A stretch of DNA of 64,000 bases, taken from positions 30,565,672 through 30,629,671 of the forward strand of contig OY754977.1 in assembly GCA_963576475.1 (NCBI GenBank). Direction: 5' to 3'. This document shows, piece after piece, positions 49,012 to 59,896 of this stretch (position 1 is the first letter of the stretch; each line of letters opens with the position of its first letter). The stretch is from Molanna angustata (Eukaryota > Arthropoda > Insecta > Trichoptera > Molannidae). Position numbers and translations under genes: made by a program. The notes below the pieces were generated by a model. That model was not told the origin of the DNA. It did no database searches and worked only from the letters and a program-made list of their open reading frames with translations.

Positions 49012-49137
49012 TTAAATATTTTCACAAGTTGAAATTTGGTACAAATTTATTTTGTTTGGTGTAAATTTATTTGGTACTATTCATAGTGGTTAAAATAAAA
49101 TTAATTTGTACCAGATTTCAATTTGTGAATATATTTT
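49012..49137. mobile_element. Small foldback/MITE-like hairpin
   Basis: Arms of about 42 bp: left 'tcacaagttgaaatttggta' then caaatttattttg, right aaattaatttgtaccagatt then tcaatttgtga. They pair with a few mismatches across a ~40-base loop. Confidence 0.6.
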
Positions 49138-49734
49138 CATCATTATTTAAACAAAAATTTGAAATTTTCCAGAAAGGATTTTTCTGGTTTATATTTGAAT
49201 AACTTGTAGTTTTTCGAAAGCTTTTCGCCTATTTATAAGATATTTTAATTGAAATTAAGCAACAAAAATATATAATGATGTGGTAAGTATTTAAATTCGT
49301 GACTAAAAGATGTTTAGGAACTCGTAAGAGTAGACGTTATCATTAATTATGCTGACAATATTAAAAGAGAGATGTTCAATGATTCAATGTATTTTAGTTC
49401 TGGTCTTAATTGATATGGCGGCCATTTTCATTTCCAGTAAGTACAATAATAATAATAACAATAATTGATTCAGTGTCCCCGTTGCCTTGACACCAAATAC
49501 CATAATTTTTGCATTGAGATGGTTAGTGATGAAGAAATTATAGACACGAAATCAATAGATGTGCGCTGCATTTATGTTTAGTTGATCGGGCTTTTTGAGG
49601 TCGAAGAGACAACACAAATTTACACAATAGGTTTTCTTGAGATAGATGTATAAAGTCTTTGATGGTCGTTTCTTGATTTCATTTAGGTTCCTTTTTGAAG
49701 TTCTGGTAGAATGTTTTTGAGTTATCATCCTGGG

Positions 49735-49915
49735 GGGTAAGTCTTTTCAACCGGCAAAATCAAAACCATCCATATTTGCATATCATGGATATAATTATTA
49801 TATGGAGTTCTATAATATCTTAAGATGTTATAGAACTCCACATGATAATTATATCCATGATATGGGTAAACTTAACATGGATGATTTTGATTTCGCCTGT
49901 TGACAAGACTTGCGC
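49735..49915. mobile_element. Foldback element with ~87-bp arms and no loop
   Basis: The palindrome centre is atatct|taagat at 49821/49822. The arms pair outward through tatagaactcca, 'tgataattatatccatgata', 'ccatgttaag' (with an indel), 'ggatgattttgatttcgcc' and 'gacaagactt'. Several mismatches and small indels, so older than the palindrome at 50.5 kb. Confidence 0.8.
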
Positions 49916-50017
49916 CCCCTGGTTGTCATTTGTCCTGAGTATAAATTTAAGAAGAAATAAACATACAGAAATGAATCTTTCTATCGCAGGTAGCCATGGA
50001 AATTTTAAATTACCATG

Positions 50018-50069
50018 TACTGCCTCAGAACAGACTATGTTCTGGCGAGGCAGTAGAATTTCCAAATAA
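50018..50069 (-). repeat. Small hairpin repeat (copy 2)
   Basis: Reverse of 39717-39767: tactgcctcagaacagacta, then 'tgttctggcgaggcagta'. Conserved between two loci that share no other flank. Confidence 0.7.
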
Positions 50070-50083
50070 TTGAACTTTCATAT

Positions 50084-50310
50084 CGGCTTTTGTGGCTCAG
50101 TTGGTTAGGTACCTGACTGCTGATCCCAAAGGTCCCGGGTTCGATTCCCGGTGGAGACACAGTTTTTAATTGTGTCTTCAGTCTGGATCTGTGAGACGAT
50201 TTATGTAGTAAGTCTCCAGAATATGGCAACTTGTTATTGGGTGCTTGTTAAATTAATATTTGACATAGTACCTGTTAGTTACCCGAGAAGTAATGTAAAA
50301 TAAAATAAAA
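50084..50310 (+). mobile_element. tRNA-derived SINE, family 1, copy c
   Basis: A box gtggctcagttggttagg, B box gggttcgattccc, body 'gtcttcagtctggatctgtg', 'atggcaacttgttattgggt', 'gttacccgagaag', tail (aaaat)n. Includes the 'gagacgatttatgtagtaag' segment that is missing from copy b. Confidence 0.9.
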
Positions 50311-50452
50311 TATAAAATGAATTCGTAATAATTGTAATAGGTAGGAATAGTGTAGGTATGTATTTCCTGTCCTGTAATATATTATTATTATTTAAATATA
50401 AATTAATTAGATTTAACTTTTTGATCGTCAGTTCTTGATGGAATTCCATTTA

Positions 50453-50628
50453 AATTAATTTATATTTTTAATAAATAAAAATAAAAACACTTGTTTAAAA
50501 TTAATTCCACTATTTATTTGAGGACTAAAACCTACGAAACCGGTCGTAGGTTGTAGTCCTCAAATAAATAGTGGAATTAATTTTAAACAAGTGTTTTTAT
50601 TTTTATTTATTAAAAATATAAATTAATT
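50453..50628. repeat. Near-perfect 85-bp-arm palindrome
   Basis: Left arm 50453-50537, six-base spacer aaccgg, right arm 50544-50628. Only one mismatch is seen across the 85 base pairs (ggactaaaac against gttgtagtcc). The loop itself, with its neighbours (acctacga/tcgtaggt), is the only GC-rich part. No direct repeat flanks it. Confidence 0.95.
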
Positions 50629-52825
50629 CTTCATTCATACATTCGGGTTAGAAGGAATATGCTATTTACATGAAAAAAGTCGTTATGAAACTCAAAGCCG
50701 ATATGCACTCTCTACTTTATCAAAAACGCACATAATATGAATATAATGGTGTACTCGTTAACCGATACGCACATAATGAAAATAACTCGTTAGTCAATAA
50801 CTTAAATGTCACGTGAGTTAATTCATTAATTTAGGAACAGACTATTCGATGGTCATTTAATATTTTTGGCGATTTAAAATGTATACATTTGATTAAATCA
50901 GAGTTTTAATTAAATTCACAATTTCATAACTTTCATAATTATGTCTGAACTCGTTCGAAAATCTAATTATGTTTTCAATTCAGGGAGCAAATCACGTACA
51001 TTTGATTGCACAGAAACTCAACAAAGGAACCGTTTGTCTGTTGAAAACCTCTTGTATTTCACAACCGAGAGAGTTTTCTATACAATCTATTAAAAGACGC
51101 ATTTCTTTTTCTATCAATTATTTATTTCAAAATGATTTCCGTCGAGTAACTACTAATCGCCTGCCCACAACTTTTTTTTTCACCCAAATGATTAAAGTGA
51201 AAAATTTATACATTTCTCATTCCAATCACCATCACAATTTCGACTTCGAACTTCAAACTTTGAAAATCTTATAAGTTGTTCAAAAAATTATTTCAATTCT
51301 TGCTTGGTACCTGGTAAAATAGTATGTAATTATGCATATAAAATATCACACCCTTTGTATGCATTCATCGCCTCGCTCAATTCATACAAACTTTAACATT
51401 ATTTAAACCGCAGATAATATAGAAGTAAACTTTCAGTAAACTTCAGATGTGTCACTCAATACATAGAAGCTGTAACCGGATAATCATAACGTTTCTTGCA
51501 TTCCCGCTATACGGGCAATGAATACGCGACCGGTCCACGGCAAATTTAAATTTCCATTTTAAAATGTTTCCAACTATGAGGAATGGATTCAAGGATAACT
51601 CAAATACAAAATTACCGTTTATCAATCATTATTTATTAAAAAAATACATATGAAGGATTTTATTTGCAATACTTCAAAAATCATGCCAAATATTTCATAA
51701 AATACATGGTTCTAAATAAAATGTGCATTGTATGTAGATTATTAGGTTTTTTTTAATTTATTTTCCAACAAAGAAAGATTTACTACTGATTTTCGGAAAA
51801 CTATATAACTTCACTTCGCCGTATTTCACTTGACAATTTATTTGTCTTGTCAATAAAACTTGCCAGCCATCTTGCGAAGATAATCGAAAAATACAAAAAG
51901 CAGGCAATAGATTAACACCATCACCATCACATGGCGTGATGTTATGTATGTAGATTAACGCTGAAAACAACAAGAATTTTACAAAATCACACGTGTTATA
52001 TTTATTATTTGGTTTACTTCAAGATTTTAAAGGATCAAAATGTTTCGCGTCACAACAAACAACAAAACACAACTGAAGTATGCTGAAGGTCTGAAAATTT
52101 TACATGGTATTCAAAAATAACTACATAAAAAAAAATAGCGCCACCTTTGGAGATGCAAGCGTAAAGAAAAACCAGTGCTACCAATAGAGTGCCACCGGCG
52201 TGATTTAAACTACAAACGTTTCCTTCTTTCGGAATATTATTCACATGGTCGTGTTACTGTTTTCTTAGCACATAAGTGTTCATCGTTATAGTATGCTCTA
52301 TTTATATTAACAATTTACTATTCATTATGCATTTTTTTTACCAATTTACTAACGATGTTTTATCTTATTTTTTTGCATTTTTGTTTTCAACTCTTATTTC
52401 TGAAATTTGTGTACAATTCTTGTTTTTTTTTGTTTTATGTATTATTATGAAGCTACCCTATATTTATTGCCGTAGATACAAATTAATAAATAAAATGAAT
52501 ATTACAGTTCGTTTAATGACAGTGAAAACTTGAACTTAAAGAAAGTTCTTAACTATACCAACGGAACAAGTAAAATTTTTCAATGCCAATTATAATTTTG
52601 GGTAAAAATCTAAATTATTTGTTTTTCCAAAATAATTCACTGAAATAAATTTTTATTTTTCTATTTCAAATTTCGATTTGTTTTTTGAGATAATCTATTT
52701 CTCCATATCGACAGTTTTAAGCCAAGATAGAAGGAATATTTTGTATGACGTAGTGTGTGTATGTGTGTATGTCCGCCCCAATGATCCGCTTTATGCAAAG
52801 ATAACAAAATTTCAGAAATATAGAA
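50629..52825. other. Unassigned spacer, about 2.2 kb
   Basis: No element recognised over most of it. At about 50983 'atgttttcaattcag' is a splice-acceptor-like sequence followed by a 97-codon open frame (GANHVHLIAQKLNKGTVCLL...) of unknown character. At about 51928 'atggcgtgatgttatgtatg' resembles an RTE tail. 52740-52775 is GT-rich. Confidence 0.35.
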
Positions 52826-53003
52826 TCCGTTCGGTTTCTGTGCGGGCGTCCTGGGTTCAATTCCCAGCAAAGGAGAAATTTATTTAAATTCATTTCTCAC
52901 GCAAATGTCGCTTCTCTGGGCTGGAAACACTAGTTAATTGGAAGAAATTGCCATACGGTAATAAACTCGCCACTTGCGCAGGGCGCAAGGAAGTTTTAGT
53001 GCC
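52826..53003 (+). mobile_element. SINE family 2, 5'-truncated
   Basis: 'ttctgtgcgggcgtcctggg', B box gggttcaattccc, 'gaaatttatttaaattcatt', 'aacactagttaattggaaga', 'attgccatacggtaataaac' and 'ttgcgcagggcgcaaggaag'. The A-box head is missing or unrecognisable. Adjoins family B. Confidence 0.8.
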
Positions 53004-53660
53004 AGTCAGGGGCTATCAACATTTGAATTTTTATTTAATCTTCTTCCTCCTCATTTTTTAGATCTATGATCTGTTTTATTTAATGTTTACAGATATTATC
53101 TCAAAAACCAAAAAAGCTCGAGTGCTGAAAAATTGTATAAATATAGATAACATAATATCGATAACGCTTTTTTTAAAGTTTTAGTGTTTCTCAAATTTTA
53201 TGAAGTTATTTTTTTTTTTTTTGAAAAATTAATGTGTTTACTCCGGATCATCCCAACTAGATAATTTAATTGTCAATAAAAGTAAGATATGTAAATTATA
53301 GTACTACATCCCAATTTTTGAACATTTTTTGTGAAAATTGTTGTGCGAAACGACTACATTGTTTCGCACATTTTGTTGGCATAATATGCATCTACGGAGA
53401 TTCTTAATAATTTGATATTAAATCTCCATAAATATATTCGTACATTTCATTGCTGTCATCCTAGCTGACCTACACATTACACAACCCTATCCTGTCATGA
53501 CATACATGTTTGTATAGAAAACAAATATATTAAAATATTCAGGAATTTAGATTTAAAAGTTTTCATTTTTGTAGCTACGTATTCTTCAACTATACATTAT
53601 ACATACTGTCGCCATCGATAGTTGTATCTCATGTGTTTTATGTAATTATTATAAAGGAAA
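53004..53660 (+). repeat. Family B dispersed repeat, copy 4
   Basis: Starts ccagtcaggggctatcaaca and ends 'catcgatagttgtatctcat' plus gtgttttatg, aligning in order with 62318-63215. 'gtgcgaaacgactacattgt' is followed by 'ttcgcacattttgttgg', forming a local hairpin. Confidence 0.75.
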
Positions 53661-54614
53661 CTATGTATTTCCTATCACTTATGTAGTATACATTTTATTG
53701 TTTTGCGTGTATTTGCATAAAAATAATTGAGAGACTAAACATCTTCTTTATTCGGTGATTTAAAATGTTAACCAACATCTCTCTGCTTATTAAAAATAGT
53801 ATATATTTTTTAAAGAATTTTTCTTTAAGGGTCTCATAAATTATTTCCATACAAAAACCTTCACGTTCGTGTTCCTAGCAAAATCATACAAAAATAAAGT
53901 CTTAAGTACACAAACTTCTTTAATTTATGCTTCTAAAACATTTCCAAGTTTTAATTCGTTTACATTATTTCGATGATCTTGAAATATAATATATAGGTAG
54001 GTATTCTTTTCTTTGCATCCATCCATCGAAGCGTGCCCCTAAACTCTCATTTACTTTCTCTTGTTAATGAAAATTCTTCTATAATAAATAAATCACTTAA
54101 TTTGGACATTTTCTCAATGTAAATAAAACTTGAAAATACAACATTTAAAGCAATTTCATAAGCAAAGGCAAAGTTTGGAATATTCGGGAAGCGATTCCCT
54201 TTCACGACGATTATTATTATACTTTGAAGAAACCCATTAAGCAGAAATAGATGAAACAAATCGAAACGATGATGGACAAGTCGAGAAAAAGTACAGCAAA
54301 GTAAGTAATAAATAAGGCAAAGAATAAACCATGGGAAATAAATTGATCGAATACTTTCAAATTATTATTAAAACAAACAGGATCCAGTGGAAAGTTTCAT
54401 ATCTGGCAACGAAATGAGAAAATGTCACTAAATCAAATTAAAAATGATACTTATATTTAATAGAGATGAGTACAGCTGGTTATATTTATAGATAAAACAT
54501 TTATGTGGCAAGGAGTTGGGATAACAATTTGTGGATGCGCATCCAGCAATCTGGTTGGATCCAGCGCATTTTTCGGCTTGCTGAATTTAGAAAAATAAGC
54601 TAGATTTGTAAATA
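53661..54614. other. Unassigned AT-rich spacer
   Basis: No gene or element recognised. Confidence 0.4.
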
Positions 54615-54735
54615 TATTTTCTTCAACAGGCGTTCTTCATTCATTTTTAAGTGGCCAAACCATTTCATTTTCATTTTTCAAATATATTATTTTACTATAC
54701 ATTTGTTCCTTGTGTCCTTATGTCATATCGGATCA
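54615..54735 (-). mobile_element. RTE-type LINE fragment
   Basis: 'aggcgttcttcattcatttt' then 'aagtggccaaaccatttcat' and 'ttgttccttgtgtccttatg' match the minus-strand RTE segment at 9335-9450. Confidence 0.6.
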
Positions 54736-54825
54736 GATTTAATAATTTTGTAACCGGTGAACTGGAAATTTTTGCATTAATTTAGTTCCCACAGCTGGAA
54801 AAATAGTTAAATCACTGGTAAAACC

Positions 54826-55050
54826 CTCCGAGATCGTGTTCGCAATGTTCAAATAAGGAAAACATGTGGAATAGAGGACATCGTTCGATGGAGTAGATCC
54901 AGAAGAAGGCATTGGAGGGACCACGTAGCCAGGATGGACAGTGATAGACTTGCATATATAGCGGCGAATGAAATTCCTTCTGGCCGCCGCCTACCTGGAA
55001 GACCACCCAAGAGATGGAAGGATAGCTGGACTTCATCCCAGGAGGCATAG
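54826..55050 (+). mobile_element. LINE C-terminal fragment with intact 74-codon frame
   Basis: Open frame to a TAG at 55048-55050: LRDRVRNVQIRKTCGIEDIV, then 'HWRDHVARMDSDRLAYIAAN', 'EIPSGRRLPGRPPKRWKDSW' and TSSQEA. This is the 'LRDRVRN..IR..TG..D.I....W.GHVAR...GRP..RW.D' tail of RTE-like insect LINEs. No stops or shifts, so probably a younger 5'-truncated copy; a stretch after the stop (about 55051-55095) is likely its 3' UTR. Confidence 0.8.
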
Positions 55051-55095
55051 TTTCTGAAGAACAGACCAACTAGGTCTACTAAACGTAGAAGAAGA

Positions 55096-55574
55096 AACTG
55101 GAAAAATCTGTTTTTGCTGAATTTCGTATGCATAACAAAATGGATAAGCTTTGTTTCATGATGACCAAACACCCTTTTTCTACAATTTTTCTGCTTCTTT
55201 CGGAATTTTTTCAATATGTGGCAGACCATTCCTATAATGTCCCCACATCGCTACATACTTGACTTTGCTAACTACAACACAAGCGGAGAATATAAATAGT
55301 TATCCCCACTGTTGTAATTCATTCAGAATTTCTCCAGTCGACGTGGCCTGACGTTTCGCAGAATCTCCTCTACATTCTTATTAAGTGTGAATATAATTAT
55401 TATTCAAACAAATACTATGTGAAACATTAAGTTAAATAAACCAGTATCAGAGTGAGTACTATCTTTTATTATATGAATTATCAGTTGCCCCAATTGTCTG
55501 TAGTATATCAAATATGGAGAGATGAGTTTTTAACAATACCTTTAGAACACGCAAATATCATCCTTATATAATAT
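55096..55574. other. Unassigned spacer
   Basis: About 55335-55375 (gacgtggcctgacgtttcgc) shares the 'gcgaaacgtc' core with the MITE at 25.88 kb. Nothing else recognised. Confidence 0.4.
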
Positions 55575-55725
55575 GCCCACAGGCAGCAGACCTTCAGGAA
55601 GACCAGTCAAAAGATGACAAAATCTGGGCATCTACTTTACATCCCAGAAATAGCAGACCTTCAGGAAGACCAGTCAAAAGATGACAAAATCTGGGCATCT
55701 ACTTTACATCCCAGAAATACTAGCT
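55575..55725 (+). repeat. LINE C-terminal motif in a 67-bp tandem duplication
   Basis: 'agcagaccttcaggaagacc' to 'tttacatcccagaaata' occurs at 55585 and 55652. It translates as RPSGRPVKR, a GRP-type LINE C-terminal motif, then 'QNLGIYFTSQ' after a stop. The two copies are identical, so the duplication is recent. Confidence 0.8.
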
Positions 55726-55774
55726 AATCAATATAATATTTAAATAATCATCTCCCTATAAAATTATGTTAATA

Positions 55775-55855
55775 TTTTGGTACGTATTCTTCAATTACAT
55801 ATAATATCTCCATTGACAGTTGGATCTCATGTGTCATATGCAATTAGTAATTAAA
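55775..55855 (+). repeat. Family B 3' terminus fragment
   Basis: 'gtacgtattcttcaattaca' and 'gacagttggatctcatgtgt' match the family B 3' end at 63150-63205. Confidence 0.65.
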
Positions 55856-56295
55856 AGTTCTTATTTTGTTTTAAAATGGATTAAATTCGATTAATATTAT
55901 TATTTTGATTTTACTTTCAGTGTTGTTATGTGATCATCAAAACAATACTATACAACAACAAAGCGGTTACCTTTTAAATACAAAGTATACCTAATTATCA
56001 TTAACATAATCACCTTTCAAAAAGTAGATACCCAGTTCTCATTCAACTGAATAACCCAAGCATTTATATGGAGAACTGGCCATAATGTTTTCCGACATGC
56101 ATGGAATGCTAAATGTTTCAAAAAACGAAAATATCGCTTTTATTCGTGTGTTTGTTTTATTTTGAAAAGTTTTTTTACATTCCAAACATCCATTGAACAA
56201 CCGTTTTATCATTTATTCAAATTAAGTTATCTACTGTTAAACTATGTAATTAATATTAAATTATTCACCTTTACGGATGATAAGCAGAGCGGCAA
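55856..56295. other. Unassigned spacer
   Basis: Contains 'ttgattttactttcag', acceptor-like, with only a short open frame after it. No element recognised. Confidence 0.35.
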
Positions 56296-56385
56296 ATAAT
56301 ATGCCCACAGGCAGCAGACCTTCAGGAAGACCAGTCAAAAGATGACAAAATCTGGGCATCTACTTTACATCCCAGAAATAGGTTC
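56296..56385 (+). repeat. Dispersed copy of the 67-bp LINE C-terminal motif
   Basis: atgcccacaggcagcagacc to 'tttacatcccagaaatag' is identical to one unit of 55575-55725, including the upstream 'aataatatgcccacaggc' shared by the first unit. The two loci lie about 720 bases apart. Confidence 0.8.
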
Positions 56386-56889
56386 ATAGAAAAGACAGGA
56401 TACAGTACTTTCGCTTTTCGGAACAGAAAAGCAGAAAAAGGTTAATTTTTAATTTCTTTCGACTTAAATCCATCTTAGATAGTTCTCAAAACGTAGGCTT
56501 AGTGAGTTTGTAGAACAAATTTTAATTACAATTTTGACCATCAAAACTTTCTATAAAAATCATCGATTACCTATATCGGATTATAAACTGTAGGTCACAA
56601 TATATCGTTATAGAAAGATATTCATGTACAATTAATGTGGTATTCGGCATGTCGAATAGTTCTCATGATTATTGTACAAGCTTGCACGTCATGCATGTTC
56701 ATCACCTTTTGCTTTTTATGGCCTTGCCTCGATTATGCAATTATCGTATGAGGCGCTAAGCGCTACACAAACTGATCGATCGATCGATCGTTTGACGTTT
56801 TAACTCATTCCTTAAATTAACTTTTTATAATAATGAGTGTATTCTTTTGTGGTGGTTAAAAAAAATAGGCGCTCTCTATTTCTTTGTGC
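56386..56889. other. Unassigned spacer with a short (ATCG)n run
   Basis: 'gatcgatcgatcgatcg' at about 56774. No gene recognised. Confidence 0.4.
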
Positions 56890-57290
56890 TAGTTAATTTG
56901 ACGTTGCTAACATTATTACTACCACGGGAATCGCTCAGAAGAACTTGCATCTTTGGTCCCTCCTCCACCCACTCGCAACAGAATCACTCGCTTTACTCAA
57001 TCGCAGCACCCATTCACAGTGGACATTCAACATATACGAACAAGTCGCTTCTCGAACTCCTTTATTAATACAGCAGCCCGACTGTGGAACGATCTACCGA
57101 ATTCTGTGTTTCCACCTTCGTACAACCCGGGTCTTTTTAAAATCCGAATTAATATACTCTTTTCTAGATTGCAAACCCCACCCAACGTTACGTAGTGCGC
57201 TTCTTCGGAAGAGTACAATGGACCCAAATCCTAATAGCTGGTGTCCCCTACGTAGACATGTTAAAAAAAATTATAATATTATGTTGCAAT
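56890..57290 (+). mobile_element. LINE C-terminus and 3' UTR
   Basis: Frame 56953-57195 reads PPTRNRITRFTQSQHPFTVD, then 'IQHIRTSRFSNSFINTAARL' and 'WNDLPNSVFPPSYNPGLFKI'. This is the 'R...F..SF...A.LWN.LP..VFP..YN...FK' ending of Jockey-type LINE proteins. The first ~20 codons upstream are in another frame. The 3' UTR (57196-57285) is shared with 45781-45912. Confidence 0.8.
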
Positions 57291-57700
57291 GCAGATTTGG
57301 CAACAAATTTATTATCGTTCCTTTTTGATTTACTTGTTTTGAAAAGGTTTAGAAACCGTTGTATCAATGTGATTTTAAATTATGTATTGCTAAATAACAA
57401 AAATATTTTGAAGAGAATTCATGTCGAGCAACTCTCATTTCGGTTTATTTAAAGAAAACTTCGAAAACCTTTTACCAACTTTACGTTATTTCTACAATTT
57501 CGAAACATTATACTATATGAATTTGATTTATTCTTAATAAAACATCATTACGAAGATAAAAAGTTTCTTCGTTTTAAAACAGCTTTTGATATCGATACAA
57601 ATTTCTGATTTATTTTTGTATAATATATACATTAAGTGTACTAAATGTATACTCAACTTTTGAAAAGAAATTCGACTGATATTTTTTTGTGATAAGTTTC
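57291..57700. other. Unassigned AT-rich spacer
   Basis: No recognised element. Confidence 0.4.
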
Positions 57701-58035
57701 TGTATTTTCGTGGATTAAATCAATGGGTAATGGGATACAAATTGGAAACGAAAAAAGTATGTCTGCGTAGGTAGAGAATTAGAAACGTTATTTTGACAAT
57801 TTCCATGGCTTCGTTTATATTTTATACATTGTTTAATACATACCCAAGTTTCTATTAAGCATTTTCGTTGATTAATCAATGGGTAATAGGTTGCAAATTG
57901 GAAACGACAAACTATCTTTGCGTTTTGCGATTCTATATTTTCTTTAATGTATGTAGATAATAACAAACGTTATCTTGACAATGTCTATTACTTCTTTTAC
58001 ATTCATACTTTGTTTGATACACGTCCATGTGCCCA
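57701..58035. repeat. Diverged ~157-bp tandem duplication
   Basis: 'tcaatgggtaatgggataca' at 57720 and 'tcaatgggtaataggttgca' at 57877 begin units that also share aaattggaaacga, 'cgttat.ttgacaat', 'tttgtttaata/gatac' and 'ccaag.tt'. Two units, moderately diverged. Confidence 0.75.
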
Positions 58036-58289
58036 AGATTCATATGACCTACCGTTTTTTCTACATATATATCAATCATTTTTACCACCCTTATTTTGAA
58101 CAAATTTTTGCTCCAATTTCATTAATTTTTCAAAGTCAGATATTCGTCATTCATTCTTGTCACCAGCGGGCCTATTCCGGTTCTTTTATCGCGGCAACAT
58201 TTTTTTTTTTTTTAAATGAATATGTCCTTGTTAAACAAGTACATATACATCTTCCTACGTTCCCTAAACTAAGCATAAATGCTTGTCCT

Positions 58290-58370
58290 ATAGGTGAACG
58301 AGATCGGTCGAAGCAGGATTCGAACTCGCGACCACTGGATTACTAACCCAGCGCGCTATACAAGTTTATA
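58290..58370 (-). other. tRNA-like sequence, Thr(AGT)-like anticodon arm
   Basis: On the minus strand a five-base stem ctggg/tccag closes the seven-base loop ttagtaa (anticodon AGT), followed by a T arm/B box cgagttcgaatcctg. The acceptor stem (cttcgacc against the 5' side) and D arm do not fold well. Probably a tRNA-derived SINE head or decayed tRNA copy rather than a working tRNA-Thr gene. Confidence 0.45.
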
Positions 58371-58379
58371 CGCTACATG

Positions 58380-58690
58380 CGTTTCTTATAGCAGATCGTT
58401 ATCCTTTTTCCGCGGAAACTAACCCACGTAAACTTTCACGCATTATGTCGAGAAAACTTCCGTTCGCCGTTCGTAACGCGGTATTCTGATTGGAGCGAAA
58501 TACGTACGACATCCGACAGGTGAATTTAATCGCAAAGTTTAATGCGGCATGTATAGGTGGTGTTAAGTTCTGTGTAAAGACAAAAAGCGACGCGTACACA
58601 CATTCGTTCGTTTCACAGATTATACTTATGAATGACAGCTCGTGATACGTAACTTTCACTTTACATTCTGTGATACGTAAATATTAGCGG
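58380..58690. promoter_or_regulatory. CpG-rich region, possible promoter or unknown repeat
   Basis: Many CpGs for this window (tccgttcgccgttcgtaacg, aagcgacgcgtacacac), an inverted CCAAT box (ctgattggagcg) and a direct repeat gtgatacgtaa at about 58642 and 58670. No gene start was found on either side. Confidence 0.25.
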
Positions 58691-58744
58691 AACTTATCGC
58701 AAAATATTACACGTGAATGGGAATAAGGGTACTGGTTAACAAAC

Positions 58745-58860
58745 ACTAAGAGCGAGCTGTTGGAAGAGCAGCTTACCAGAAAGATGACGCAAGATCGAAA
58801 GGTCTGGTGATTACCTTGATACCAGAAGTACCGACCCCAGATTAATTGAGAAGAGCCAAG
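58745..58860 (+). mobile_element. Possible LINE C-terminal fragment
   Basis: 'aagatgacgcaagatcgaaa' with 'ggtctggtgattacc' reads KMTQDRKVW then a stop, reminiscent of the 'A.DR..WR' ending of RTE-like LINEs. Weak on its own. Confidence 0.3.
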
Positions 58861-59353
58861 TATAAAAAAAAATTGTCGAGCATTTTTTTTTTAATATCAA
58901 TACTAAATTTCTATGCAACCAATTTTGTGTTTTGAATAACCGGTTGCTTTACAATACTAATTCACGGTTTTGACACTCATTTAAACATTTACATTCATAA
59001 AATTTTGTTTACCTTCAAAATATATGGCACGTATATAATATGTACCATATATTTGATGGTGCAGTGGTATGAAAATTAAATGGCGTAATAGGAAATATCT
59101 CTTTCCCGAAGTTCCTTGCAATTACAAAGAATTTTAGTAACAAAGACTTCTTTGAGAATTTCCTGTTTAAAAGCGCATAAACCAATGTACACAATTCTTC
59201 CATTCTTTCATAACTTCAAAATAGGCAGTGAGTTATCCATAATGTTTGGGATCCCAAGAACCGCGAAAATCTTATGATGATTTATTTTTTTTAACACAAT
59301 TGATATTTGATCAATACCAATAACTTTACCTCGGTCTAATCATGCACCCCAAA
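58861..59353. other. Unassigned spacer
   Basis: No recognised gene or element. Confidence 0.4.
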
Positions 59354-59515
59354 GATCTTTATCGACTGCCAAACTGTAAATACCATGTATCAACATTACC
59401 ATTTCTCATCTTTAATTCTTTCTCATCATACACCCAAAACGATTATCTATCTTTATCGACTGCCAAACTGTGAATACCATGTATCAACATTACCATTTCT
59501 CATCTTTAATTCTTA
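59354..59515. repeat. 94-bp tandem duplication
   Basis: 'ctttatcgactgccaaactg' at 59357 and 59451, followed by 'accatgtatcaacattacca' and 'catctttaattctt' in both. Two nearly identical units (one a/g change visible in the first 40 bases). Confidence 0.85.
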
Positions 59516-59573
59516 AAACGTACTAGAACAATACCGACTCGACTATTATTTCCGCATGTAACATACCAATGTC

Positions 59574-59750
59574 AGAAGGCCAAAGTTGCGATGGATGGAC
59601 TTTGTCAGCGCTGATATACTTATACTTCCTAAAATGGAAAATAATAACAACGTAAGTCAAGAATGGAAGAGAATTCTAGATTCAGCCATGTCCTATTCAG
59701 AGCTATCGAGTTTAAGATGGATAGACGGATACCACAACAATTATACTTAA
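59574..59750 (+). mobile_element. LINE C-terminal fragment, open frame to stop
   Basis: 58 codons without interruption: RRPKLRWMDFVSADILILPK, then MENNNNVSQEWKRILDSAMS and 'YSELSSLRWIDGYHNNYT' with TAA at 59748-59750. 'RP.LRW.D.V..D' followed by 'W+.IL..A' is a common tail of RTE-like LINEs. No start codon because the element is 5'-truncated. Confidence 0.55.
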
Positions 59751-59896
59751 TCAAGACATTTCCAAAACAAGATATTAATTTTGCCGATATCAACGAATAA
59801 TTTGCATGTTCCCTTGACATAAATAGAAATCATTTCTTTAATATCACACAGCACATTTTCTTGAAATAACCGTATACCAGTGTATGACCTATGGAA

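Noticed and set aside
50969..51274. 101-codon frame after an acceptor-like site as a host exon
   Set aside because: No recognisable family and no donor or partner exon; basic, F/I/N/K-rich composition is typical of random AT-rich frames.
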